Assembly: GCA_024734555.1 (NCBI GenBank)
Contig: JANPWX010000452.1
Location: 850,223 to 914,222, forward strand
Direction of reading: 5' to 3'
DNA: 64,000 nucleotides
Source of the DNA: Trochalopteron elliotii
Lineage: Eukaryota; Chordata; Aves; Passeriformes; Leiothrichidae
In this document: positions 11,678-22,781 of the stretch, piece by piece
Numbering within the stretch: position 1 is the first letter of the stretch
How the letters are laid out: the number at the start of each line of letters is the position of its first letter
The notes under the pieces: model-generated
The model's database searches: none
Seen by the model: the letters and a program-made list of their open reading frames with translations, nothing else
What the model was told of the DNA's origin: nothing
Translations under genes and position numbers: made by a program

Positions 11678-14501
11678 GTACCGCCCCCGCCCCCGGGCGC
11701 CGGCCAGGGCGTCTGACCGAGGCAACAGCTCGAAACCACCCTCAGAAGTGTTTTTAGGTTGATGTTTTCAAAGCTGTGAAGGGTCTTGAAGTCCTCACTG
11801 CTTTTGAAAGGAGCGGTGTGTCAGGATCTTCTAAGTGGCTTTGAAGACGCTGCATCCCTTCCTCCTCTTTGATCCCGAGTGCGTGTCTGCAGTGTTGTGC
11901 TCGTTAAAGGCTGTGCTGCTGTGCTGCCAGTGTCCTTGGTGCTCTGTTGTGCAGATAAACTGTGTCCTAATCCAGGGAATGGCAACAAATGGAAGCTCTG
12001 GGCATTTTCACTGGCTTTAGTTACCTGCACTACCTTCAGATACCTTTTAGATTCCCCGTACAGTGTTTAGGTTTCAGCCAGGAGATTCATTGTTTGTCAG
12101 CCCCAAAGGTATTCAAATCTCGTGCTTTGTTTTGAGTGAAACCTTTGTGAAGCGACCTTTGAGAGATCAGAGTCTTGGATATCTAATTAGACATCAGATG
12201 GAACAAAATTATTTTGGATGCCCTTAGGGAATGCTTTAAAGTGGTTGCTCAGATCAGGGAGTTGTCCATTGAACTGTACAGTGAAAATCTCAGTAAGAAG
12301 TACTCAAAGCTGCAAGGCTTTCTTTAATCTATGGCTTATTGTTGGCATAACTATAAGAGGAATCTGAGCACGAATAAACAAATCTCACTTTAAAAAATCC
12401 CCAAAGTGAAGAGATCAACGTTTCTAGACATATATGGCCATCCACAGATGAGGGTGCTGAGGTGGCTGTCATCTGACAGGGCTGAATTGATCTTTTGTTT
12501 GGATTGAGAATTTGTGTTCTCAGCTCCTCTGGCCCTGGGCTTGGTCCCTCGGGTGGTTCCTCAGGCTATGGCTCAGGTTGGCACTGTAGGGGCTGGGGCA
12601 GGAGTGGGGGCAGGCAGGAGGGCAGTAGTGGTGGGACAAGGCATGGCAGGGATGTGACTTTGTGTGCATCCATGGAGGAGGTCTCTAAGGACAGAAATTG
12701 GTTGCTTGAACTCCTTGTCTTGCCTGATGCCAAGAGAGGAGAAACTGCCAACCCGTTTTTTATACTTGCTGCTTCTTGAGTACCTTCTACTCTCCTGAAC
12801 TGACAGCAGCAGCATTCTCTGTCATTAATATTTGCTTCCTTGTTTGTACCTTTGGAATTCTGTCTCTTTTCTTAAAAATGCATTTAGTTTATCTTAACCT
12901 TTTTTCACAAAAAAGCCTTTTTTTCATAATACCATACACAAAATATAGGTATTTTTCTTTGAAAAGGAAAATAAACAGGACAAAAAAGATGGACTTTTTT
13001 CCACAAAAACTATCTACTAAAATAAGTCTTTATCAAAACCAGTCTTAAGAAAAAACCTCAGCACACTGTTTTGCCTGATATGTTTTTTTTTCTTCTTAGT
13101 AAAGCACTGAAGTGGTTGTTTTGCATTCTTTAAAAGCCATTTTTTCAGGTTTTCATGCTGTGACTGTTTTCCTTCTACCCCCTTCCCCCCACTTCATTAC
13201 TGCAAAGTGCTGCTTGGGATTTCCCACCTTTTTTTTAACCTTTTTTTTTTTCCTTGGGTGGGCATGTCTGTTGTAAGACAAATCTCACTTCTTTATCTTT
13301 CCCCTCACTTTGTTCTCTGCTTTTCTGCTAATTTCTGGGACTTCTGTTCTCTGCCTTGTGGATGCATTGCTCAGTGTTTGTACTTTATTGGTCCTGAGAC
13401 CTCACAGCATTGATCAAAGCAGATTTTGGCTCCTACTGCCTAGACCATCTATTCAGTTTTGCTTCTTGCCTGTAAAATGAGGGAGTATTTCCCTTCCTAT
13501 CTCCCTGCCCCGTTAAGATTCTTCATATATTAATGCCTGAGAGACCTTCCCTGTGGTCTGCAATATTGGCCTTTAAATATACAGAAAGCAGAGTGAACTG
13601 GAGTTTAAACCACAGGAACTGAAAGTGTCCTGGGAAGTTGTGTACAATCCTGTTTTTTTTTTGCTTGTTAGCCTGCTGGAATGAGCTGCTCCTCATCTGT
13701 GTGGGAGAATGAATCACCTTGGGAGGGTGTTAAAGTGTCTGGCAGGGCAGCCATGCATGTGCACCTTGATTCTGGGTTCAACTTGCTCCATGTTAGGGAA
13801 TACAAAAACTTGAAGGAAAACAAGAGTTTTTTGTGATTAAATATGTAGTGCATCTTTGTGGCTGCTATTGCTCTGGATGGCAAATCTTGCTGCTCTCCCT
13901 TGTGGTATTTCACAGTCATAGCTCTTTGCTTGTTGGGCTGCATTGGTGGGAATGAAGGGGATCTGTAGGATGTAGGATCCGTGCTGTGGATCACTGTGTG
14001 GGCTCGTACACAGGGCACCATCTCAGCTGGCACTCTTGGAGCCTCGACTGCAGAGAACAGGGATAGCCAGAGAGCTCTTGAGGAAAGGTGCCCTTACAGA
14101 CAATTGTAGAAAGCATGATGAAAGACTAAAGCATTCCTGGGATGTCCTGTCCTGGCAGTGCTGATGCTCCTCACCCTTTTTCTGTCCTCTCAGAATGTCT
14201 GGTAGCTCTTTGTCCCATTGCATGCTCCCTCTCTGTCCTACAGAATGCCTGCTGAACGGGCCCTGAATGGAGCCTTAATGCTCTTAGCAGATTGGGAATG
14301 TTGTCCTGACACCTTCTGTGCAAAAATTATAAAGGTTTAAAGCCAGATCATACAAGTAAAAGATTAAATTAGTGTGACCTGATAGGGAAATACCTGCTGG
14401 CTTTTTTTGGCTGGTGTCAGGAGTGTTCAGATCTCAGGTTTGCTGGGTACTTTCTAGAAGGTCCAGTCATCAGAAAGGTCTCACCTGGCTTAGGATCTGC
14501 T

Positions 14502-14526
14502 CATCCATCCATCCATCCATCCATCC
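14502..14526 (+). repeat. (CATC)n microsatellite
   Basis: Six uninterrupted tetranucleotide units inside the intron between EGF domains 3 and 4. Confidence 0.95.
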
Positions 14527-15467
14527 CAAGATATTTGTGACTCAGTAGCGCAGGGTCTTCTACAAGAGAAGAAGTGTGTGGAGAGAGTTGACCAAAATTT
14601 ACATGGGATTTGTTTCTGGACCACAGTCTGCCATTGCAACAGCACTGGAACAATGTGACCTGGGAGACTTTGTGTCCACCAAGGAGTTTGCAGTCACACA
14701 GCATTTATGGCTGTACAGACATGTTTTTAAAACAACCTTGTAAAATGGGGCTGAGAGAGGTCTACCAGCTTTGGAAACAAGCAGCAGTCTCAAAGTAAAT
14801 GCTGGAATGTGTGGATGTGGGTATCTTCTATGAAACTGCCTTTTGGGCTGGCTAGATTTTGGTGGGTTTGGTGGAGTACCTTGTTACACAATGGAGACTT
14901 TGTTATTAAAATGCATCCTGGTGTGGAAAGCACAATTTTAGCTTTCTGTGGAGACCTGATTGAATTCTGCTTGCTCAGAATGGAGCAATCCCAAATGGAG
15001 CATATAAACCATTTGTTTGGTGTCAGTGAACTTTACCAAAGTACCTGCTTGAACAGTTTCCCCTTCAGTAGCTAAATAGAGACAAAAGAATAACTTTGTT
15101 AAAAGAAACTAAGCTGCTAATTCTCTTAATGCTCTCTAACCCCTCAGAACTAACAGACCAAACCATCCTGCATGCTTAAGACCAGAACTTTGACAAAAAC
15201 ACCAGCGCTAATGAGGCTAATTTGTGCCCTCATGGGTTGTCCCCTTCCTTGGCTGACACAATAATGGGTGACAGCTTTCCTGTGGGCTCCTTGGGCTGTG
15301 TCTGTGTGCTGCAGGATTTGAAGTCTCATTGTCTTGTTGGACTTGTGGAGACTCCTCACTGTGGGAAAGGAATCAAAAAGCCACTAGAGCAGAATAATCT
15401 GGGCTCCTCAACGTCCATTCTTTTGTTGCTTAAAGCTGCCTTAATAGAGAAAGGGTCCTGTGGCTGC

Positions 15468-15482
15468 TGCTCCAGGGGGCGA
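15468..15482 (+). promoter_or_regulatory. CTCF-like motif
   Basis: TGCTCCAGGGGGCGA matches the core of the vertebrate CTCF consensus (CCASYAGRKGGCRS) at the invariant AG-GGGGC positions, with a T for A upstream. Motif match only; no occupancy evidence. Confidence 0.4.
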
Positions 15483-17011
15483 GAATAGCAGTGTGGAACA
15501 AGGACCTAATTGAAGTGGAGTGGAATAATGGTGATGAACCAGTCTGCCTCACAATGCAGTGGGTTTGTTTCACTTAGTAATAAGGCTGAAAAAAGGGCTG
15601 TGTAAGTTAAAAAAATATATAGGGTGTGGGATTGATCACACAATCCCTTTTCTGCAGCATGGTCACCCTTTCTCTTTGCTCCTGATTGTGTGTCTGCTCA
15701 GCTCCAGGGAAGTTCAGAGGGGTGGTGTGGGATGAGCCCATGCAGCCAAAGTATGCTTCACTTGGTCTTCATAAATGGAGTGTTCTCACTGAGAAGAAAG
15801 AGCATTTTGGTGTAACTTGTCCTTTTAAAGCCAAATGTGCCAAGGCAGAGAATTTCATGATAAAAGTGTGCTCTCTGTACACCCAAGGAGAGCATTCAGA
15901 TGTCTTCCCTTTCCTGGTTTTGAAGCACTGTAGAGGACTCAATCAAAAATCTGTGGTGTTCTGTTAAAAGAAAGCTTATTTGTTTAATTTGGTCTGATGA
16001 TCCCGTTGGGTAACTCAGCCAGCTGCTGGGTGTTTTTGTGTTGTGTGTGTACAGACTGTACCCCCCTCGTGCCAATCGCAAAGACACTGATTGCACTGAA
16101 CAATGGAGCAAGAGGAAAGAAGCTTTTGCAGTAATTCCTCCCTATTTAATTGACTTTATATTTTTGCAAAGGCCAGGAAAGACACTCTGGCACTTGAGTG
16201 CTGTGCATGAACTGCCAGAGATAGAAATGACAGAATGCTTTAGGAGGTGTAGCAAAAGAAATCCAGTCATTAGTATCACACTGGTTTTTCATTTGGTTAA
16301 AGCAGGTACTGGCACTAAATTCTGTCTAGCTGGAAAGGTGTATAGAAATACAGAAGACTGTGATAATACCCAGTGAGATTATCTTGGGTAGTATGTACTG
16401 ATATCAGGAAAAAAAATTGAAAACAAAATGGTCAACAACAAAGAGAATTGACATACAGCATGTGTGCAATCTGCACACTGGCATGGTCTCTACTTGGTCA
16501 CTGCTGAGATACTTATGGCTCTAGGGATCTGCTTTGTAAGGCAGGAATTGAAATTGGGATGATCCTTGTGACTGCTGTTCTAAACATTCCCGTGTCTACT
16601 GGCTGTTCTTTTAAGCAGAGAAGTAGGAACTTCACTTTAGACTTGGACCTTGCCAGGACATTGCCACTTTTACAAAAGAAATGAGGAGATTTTATGGACA
16701 CCTAAAAGTATAAAGTGGGAGCGTTGGGTGAAAATGCAGGTGCTGTACAAATCTGTGGATCTTGCTCTTTGACCTTGCAGTCAAAGGACTTGGGCACAGA
16801 AAAGATCACAGAAGGAGAAACCTTGGGGCCATTGACTTTGCAGGACTGGACTTGCTGCCTTTCCTCTCTGTAAGCTGAAACTCCTTGTCCCAACCCTGCA
16901 GAGTCTTCCCAGAGTTAGAGGCTTAGTCTGTGTGTGTATGGAGCTGACTCTGTTGCCTGCACACAGAGCTGCTGAGGATGCTGATGCTCTTGTTCCTTTC
17001 CTGTTTTACAG

Positions 17012-17137
17012 AAGGCATGAGCTGCATGAACAAAGATCATGGCTGTGCCCACATCTGCAGAGAAACACCCAAAGGAGGAGTTGCCTGTGAATGCCGACCA
17101 GGATTTGAGCTGTCCAAGAACCAGAGGAGCTGCATTT
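17012..17137 (+). CDS. SCUBE2: SCUBE2 exon 5, EGF-like domain 4
   Basis: Residues 129-170, beginning [12 protein letters not shown]. Six cysteines but no DxDE calcium motif, as expected for the fourth EGF module of this family. Phase 1-1, 126 nt, acceptor TTTTACAG, donor GTAGGC. Confidence 0.94.
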
Positions 17138-17662
17138 GTAGGCAACATTCTGCACATGCTTATGGCTCCCCAAAGTGAACAAACAGTGTTCTGTTTGCAA
17201 TGAAATGGGACTTGGCATGTTTTAGCTAACGTGGGATGACACCCCTGGACTGTGTGCATTTGAATTAAACCAGAATTGATGTCTTTTCTGGACACTGTCA
17301 CATGGGTCTGTTAATTGCCGTAGTGTCTGCAGTTTGGGAGTTGTGCCATCATTCCTAACAATGGGAAGTTCAGCTCCATGAGAGAGCTGTGCATTGTCAC
17401 AGAGCCCTTCAGGTCAGGAGCACCTCAGGAAGGTGCATTGGATGCTCAGGTGGCAGTGGGATTGCACACTGTCCTTCAGTGGTGGATTCACCGTCCCTGG
17501 ATGTGTTTAAGAAAAGACTGGATGTGGCACTTGGTGCCATGGTTTAGTTGAGGTTAGGGTTGGGCTGGATTTTATGATCTCAGAGGTCTCTTCCAACCTA
17601 ATTATTCTGATTCTGAAATGTGCTGGAAGTACTTGTGAGGGTGACATGTGTTTCCTTCCTAG
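17138..17662 (+). other. SCUBE2: SCUBE2 intron carrying a CR1 fragment
   Basis: A 525-base intron whose second half is occupied by the 3' end of a CR1 LINE, leaving only about 47 bases between repeat and acceptor. Confidence 0.85.
17476..17616 (+). mobile_element. CR1 LINE 3' end fragment
   Basis: The segment running through GATGTGGCACTTGGTGCCAT to CTCTTCCAACCTAATTATTC and the short ATTCTG tail is the well-known 3' end of avian CR1 retroposons, sense to SCUBE2. It is 5' truncated and non-coding. Exact left edge uncertain by some tens of bases. Confidence 0.85.
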
Positions 17663-17779
17663 TGACATGTAACCATGGGAATGGGGGCTGCCAGCACACG
17701 TGTGACGATGCTGACAATGGGCCTGTCTGTGGATGTCACCCCAAGTACACCATGCATGTGGATGGGAAAACCTGCCTGG
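17663..17779 (+). CDS. SCUBE2: SCUBE2 exon 6, EGF-like domain 5
   Basis: Residues 171-209. Six cysteines from [13 protein letters not shown] to the DGKTC end; no calcium signature. Phase 1-1, 117 nt, acceptor TTCCTTCCTAG, donor GTCAGT. Confidence 0.94.
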
Positions 17780-18633
17780 GTCAGTATGCAGTGGAGGGAA
17801 GTGGTTTTCTGTGGGTGCCCAACTCAAGGGTGATGTGCTGGTGCTGTGTGTGCATGATTAATGCCCCTCATAACAGTATGGCTAGGAAATGTCAAGGAGT
17901 TCAAAATTAAGGAACCTGATAGTGCATGGGTGAGATGGTTGTGTCTAGGCAATGCTTCCCTATTTAAGTAGCTACCTAACACTACTGCAACCTGTAATTA
18001 TCACTGGTCCCCCTGAAACACGAGGCCTGTCACTAACCCAAGAAGGCTTCTTTCCCTCTAGGATATTTTAGGTTCAGTTTCTTCAGTAGCGTGAGCCAGG
18101 GAGTGTAAGCAAGGAGTACATCTGTAAAAACTGGGACTCTGAAATCAATTAATGTATAATTTTGGCAAGACAGTTATCCAGTAAAGAAAGCACTTCAGAT
18201 TTATAAACTCTTCCAGTCTCTGGAAGAGTTTGTTGTCTGTTGATTGAAATCAAATACTCAGGCATGACTGGCTGGTCGTTGTAATCAGCTCACAATAGAT
18301 GATGACAGGGCACTCCTAACAGAACACTTCAGTTAGTTCTTTCATCTTGCTGCTGTTTACTACATCTGTAGCACATCTTTTGTTTTGTTAAGGATACTGA
18401 AGCAAACGTGACTCGTAAGGAAGCCACAAAGGCAAGATAGTCTCATGGTTTTGACTGAAGGGTCTTTGTGATTTTTATTGCTACTTGCTCTTTAAAAATA
18501 ACTTATTTCTGCCTAGTCAGTTCTGACTGTCTCTGATTCAGTGTGTGATGCAGCTGTTGGTGTGTCTTGGATGTCGGATGAGGGTTCTGGTCAGGGCACC
18601 TTTACTCACTTGCTTTTTTCATGTTCCTCACAG
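17780..18633 (+). other. SCUBE2: SCUBE2 intron, nothing notable seen
   Basis: 854 bases of unremarkable intron with a T-rich acceptor. Confidence 0.85.
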
Positions 18634-18723
18634 AGAGGGAAGAAGCTGCTGTTGAAGTTTCTGAGGGAAACACCACGGCAGCAGCTGATGTGGACAAGAG
18701 AGTGAAGCGACGGCTGCTCATGG
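18634..18723 (+). CDS. SCUBE2: SCUBE2 exon 7, basic linker with dibasic cleavage-like site
   Basis: Residues 210-239, a cysteine-free linker between EGF domains 5 and 6. It carries one N-glycosylation sequon (NTT) and ends KRVKRRLLM. R-V-K-R fits the R-x-K/R-R proprotein convertase consensus; the same basic cluster is in the human protein as I recall it. Whether it is cut is not known from the sequence. Phase 1-1, 90 nt. Confidence 0.92.
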
Positions 18724-19888
18724 GTAAAAGTGCTGATTCAAAATAATTCTGCTGCCTGTTGAAACCTTTTAGATTGGAGAATTAGTGTGTGAAACCTTTT
18801 AAATTGAGGAATTAGATCTTCTAATTAGAAGAATTAGAAATTTTTGGTTTTTTATGGTAACCTTCAGCTCTGGGCTGAATTCTGCCTGAGATGATCCACT
18901 CTCTCTTAAGGAAATATAATATTATTCCCTAATGTTGAGCGATATAAATGAATAGTCCTGTTTTCAAAAGAAATGACAGAGGAAGAGAGAAGATGCACCC
19001 TGGCTTCCCTTGGAGGTTGGACACAGCCTGTCAATAGTGCATGTCAGATGAGAAACTGGGAGGGAATAAACCAGTAAAGCTCCCAAAATTTGACAATAAA
19101 TAGCATATGCTTGATGCTGCAGAAAACCAGGATACAGAGCTAGAAAGTAGATTTCAAAAAGCAGACATTATAAAATGTTCTTTGCAGCTCTCTCAATCAA
19201 TACATACAATGTAAAATTGTATTTGTCCAGCCAGTGAAAAAGTTGTTAGACTGAAGGAGATGGTTAGACTGATGACAAGAGGATGAATGCCAAAGTGTGA
19301 GTTGTTTCTGGTTGGTTGGATGTGAAGAACTGTTTTAGGACTGTTCACTAGAAAGGTTTGATGAGATTTAGACATAGTTTGCGTAGGGGGGAGTTAGAGG
19401 AACGAACTTTGGTTGAGATGGCACCTGGGTTACCAGGCTGGAGGAAGGCTCAGTGAGGGTGTTGCTCCACAGGGAGCACAGGCAGTGTGGGAAGATGGGT
19501 TGGGAGGGATTTAAGGAAACTCATTTAGTAGTGCTGAGTGTAACCAGGTGTCTCATTGGTGGGAAGTGTCAGGGGATCAGCCAGGATTCAGTGTGGGCAT
19601 AAGGAAACGGACTGACAGTAGCAGATTCATCATCAAGGAGTGGGGATTTGTGTTTAAGACACAAATGGAATACCCAAAATACAGTATTTTGGTTTGTAGA
19701 GTTTCCACAAAATCCTGGAAACAGCTGAGGCAGAGATTTTGCCAACAGGTGTATTTAGCAGTTGCTCGTGTGTTCTGGGCTAAATGTTTGAATAGTGGTG
19801 TGCTTGGGGCTGTGCCTTGTATCCCATGATGTTTCCTGGTACCATTATGATTTCCCTGAGGAACCCTGAGCTCTGTCTCTTTGGCCAG
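18724..19888 (+). other. SCUBE2: SCUBE2 intron with a 30-bp tandem duplication
   Basis: 1.2 kb. A near-perfect 30-bp duplication lies at 18757-18816 and a perfect palindrome CTTCTAATTAGAAG follows at 18818-18831. Confidence 0.85.
18757..18816 (+). repeat. 30-bp tandem duplication
   Basis: Two copies of a unit containing GAAACCTTTT at 18761 and 18791, differing by a few substitutions (AGATTGGAGAATTAG versus AAATTGAGGAATTAG). Confidence 0.85.
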
Positions 19889-20005
19889 AAACGTGCGCGG
19901 TGAACAACGGCGGCTGCGACCGCACCTGCAAGGACACGTCCACTGGAGTCCACTGCAGCTGCCCCGTTGGATTCACACTCCAGTTTGATGGCAAGACATG
20001 CAAAG
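19889..20005 (+). CDS. SCUBE2: SCUBE2 exon 8, EGF-like domain 6
   Basis: Residues 240-278, opening [14 protein letters not shown]. Six cysteines. The hydroxylation pattern is absent: a V stands where F or Y is needed. The domain is almost identical to human SCUBE2 as recalled. Phase 1-1, 117 nt, donor GTGGGG. Confidence 0.95.
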
Positions 20006-20983
20006 GTGGGGTTTATGCTCCTGGACACGTGTGCCAGTACCTGTTAGGTGTTACCAGGTCCTGTAAGATATTAATCTCCAAAAGGAGTCTACCCAGTGTG
20101 CGGAGGAAAGGCGGTGTGTGCGATCTGACCGAAGGGGGTAGAGGCTGTGGTTTCCTTCCTGCCAGGTGTATCACGTGCAGAGAATCTCTTCTTCTCTGCC
20201 CTCCTGCTCTCCACTTCCACCTCCTGTGCCTCGTTTTTCAGAGGTCAGGTTTGGGAGAGCTGAAAGAGCTCTGTGGTCAGGCAGAGGTCAGCACTGGCAG
20301 AGGCCAGCGGGTGTGTATCCAGTCCCACAGCCAGCTGGGCATTAGAGCAGTGGGTAAGTAAATATCAGTCTGTAAACAGGGATGTGTTTTATAAATATGC
20401 ACTGCTCCAAGCAGCTCTAATGAGGGCTCTGGTGAGGAGCAAAGGCACGGTTAGTTTGTACGTTATATTGCTTTTCCAGTAATTAGATGTTAAGACTGTT
20501 CTGCTAAGCAAAAATGATGAAATCCCCAGGCCTGAGTCAGTTAATATTAGATAAAGGCCTCATTCTAATATTGCCATGAAAAGGACGGGGTAGTTCAGGA
20601 AGTCTCTGTCTGAGATTTCTGCAGGGCTTACAAAAAGGAAATGGAGAAAATGTTTAAAATACTAAAACCTCTTAGAGAGCCTTGGAGTCAAAGTGTTTCC
20701 AAACAGAACTTAGGGAATGGTGTTTTATGAATGCATTACCCAAATGCATCTGACAGTAATGCATTAAATGAGAGCAAATAACTCTGTCCTGGGGCTGAAT
20801 GGGCTGGATCATTCTAAGAGCTGGATCTGATCTTCCTTACAGTTTGTGGTAGTCGCACTAGATTTTGTTTCTGGGCTCCTCCAACCAACTGGACGTGACT
20901 GTTTTCTGAATCTGGCAGTGGGAGTAGGTTGAGTGCTGAGCTCTGTGTTTATTTGCTGAAGCTTTTTTTTTGTTTTGTTACAG
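20006..20983 (+). other. SCUBE2: SCUBE2 intron, nothing notable seen
   Basis: 978 bases, T-run acceptor (TTTTTTTTTGTTTTGTTACAG). No repeat recognised. Confidence 0.85.
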
Positions 20984-21106
20984 ATATTGATGAATGCCAG
21001 TCCAATAATGGAGGCTGTGATCATTTCTGTAAAAACACTGTTGGCAGTTTTGATTGCAGCTGCAGAAAAGGATTTAAATTATTAACAGATGAGAAGTCCT
21101 GTCAAG
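20984..21106 (+). CDS. SCUBE2: SCUBE2 exon 9, EGF-like domain 7 (calcium-binding)
   Basis: Residues 279-319. DIDEC start, six cysteines, hydroxylation pattern [10 protein letters not shown], and the family-typical tail LLTDEKSC. Phase 1-1, 123 nt, donor GTATGT. Confidence 0.95.
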
Positions 21107-22664
21107 GTATGTGCACTGGAGAGACAATGGTACAACACAAGTAGGACAAATTGGTGTGGCTTGGACATCTACTACAATGATGAAGTGATAATGGACTCCA
21201 GAATAATTTCCATTCCTCAGTTTGGATATTTTTCTTCTGAAACAGCTGTTGAGTTAATACAGTTGGCTTGATGCTATTGTAGGAGATAAGTTTAATGGCA
21301 CAGTGAGCTATTATCTGGAAGGGACAGAGACAGCATCATATTAAAAAGCTCTCCAAGAGGTTAATGCTTCCCCCTGCCTTAATGATCTTAAAATAATTTA
21401 CAGGGCAAATTAGGCAATGTCTCTCTCTCCATCTTAATGGCTGATTCACCATTGCAGTGAAACTATTTTTTCTTAATAGGATATTTAGTTGCCATGAGCT
21501 CATTCTATTAAAGGAAAAAGATATAATGTGATCTATGAAATTATAGGTCTGTAGACAGACTGGAATCTCTGTTCCCTAAAACATCACAGAGCATTTGCTT
21601 TTCAGGATGATTTTTTTGCACATGGATTTCTCCTGTGAGGCCTATGAAGCATATTTGCTTTGCTGTATAGTGGTTTGTACATATAGGTTTAGCAATCTTA
21701 TTTAAGCTGCTTAAATGCACAGAAAATGTGATGATCAAAATGGTCTGTGGTTGTGGAAAAGCGACAGGATGAAACAATGACAATTCAGTCAGCCAAATGG
21801 TGAATTATGAGATTTCCTAGGCAACCAGCTGACATTAAAGGTGAATTTCAGAAAACTGAACTCACCAAGGGAAAATAATTTGCATCTGGGTTTTTTGGTG
21901 TATTCTTATCCTTTATAAATAGGCAAAGAAGGACAACTAGTTATATGGAAAAAACTTACTGTATAAACACCTGATTTTTGAGATAGTTTGGGGCTTTATT
22001 TTAATGAAATCTGTTTATGAATGTATCTTAAAGACTCGCATTTCCCTTTTGCCCGTCACTTCTATTGCTTTCCCTAGACTGTTTCAAAAGTGATATCATG
22101 CTGCATGCCAAAACCCAGGGAAAAAGACTGATGAAAAGTGCTAGTGAAGTTGATATGAACATTTTTTGTCTTGCCACGTTCTTACCTGGCATGTAAAATG
22201 TACTAGCACAGAAATTTTAGGTACTTTTGATGGTATAATGAATGTTCATTCTCAGAGAACACTGTGATTTTCAACTGGCTTGAATCAGGCACTGTATATT
22301 CACAGAGATTCATTTAGAGAGGAAAAAACAAAGGCAATGCTTTCCTTTGTAGACTTCATTTCTATGCAGAGTAATCCTAGAGAAATAAGAGTTTTGCCAG
22401 CAGTTTTCTTCTCCCATAGAAGAGAAATAATTTGATTTAAACATAATTGTAAAAATGTAACAGTAGTTTTCGCTCTTGCCAAGGAAAAGCTTGTTTGGCA
22501 AACCAAGCGCTCTTTTAAAAAACTGTCATTTCATTATGTTACATTATGTGCTTCGAAAGAATCTGCTTAGCTCACATAAATCTGCACATCCCTGCAGTTG
22601 CTGAGCTCTGCTGGCTCCTCAGGGCTCCCTGAGGGGTTCTGATGGCTGCCTTTAAACCTTGCAG
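21107..22664 (+). other. SCUBE2: SCUBE2 intron, nothing notable seen
   Basis: 1.6 kb, AT-rich, no element recognised. Confidence 0.8.
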
Positions 22665-22781
22665 ACATCGACGAGTGCTCCTTCGAGCGGGCGTGTGACC
22701 ACACGTGCATCAACCACCCTGGCACCTTCGAGTGCACCTGTCACAGGGGGTACGCCCTGTATGGCTTCACACACTGTGCAG
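22665..22781 (+). CDS. SCUBE2: SCUBE2 exon 10, EGF-like domain 8 (calcium-binding)
   Basis: Residues 320-358. DIDEC start, six cysteines, hydroxylation pattern [10 protein letters not shown], shortened loop between the first two cysteines and tail YALYGFTHC. Phase 1-1, 117 nt, donor GTGAGT. Confidence 0.95.

Larger units (their letters stand above)
11678..17011 (+). other. SCUBE2: SCUBE2 intron with microsatellite and CTCF-like site
   Basis: 5.3 kb, the second longest intron of the gene. It holds an (ATCC)n microsatellite (14502-14526), T- and A-rich tracts around 12900-13260, and a CTCF-like motif at 15468-15482. No further exon was recognised. Confidence 0.8.
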
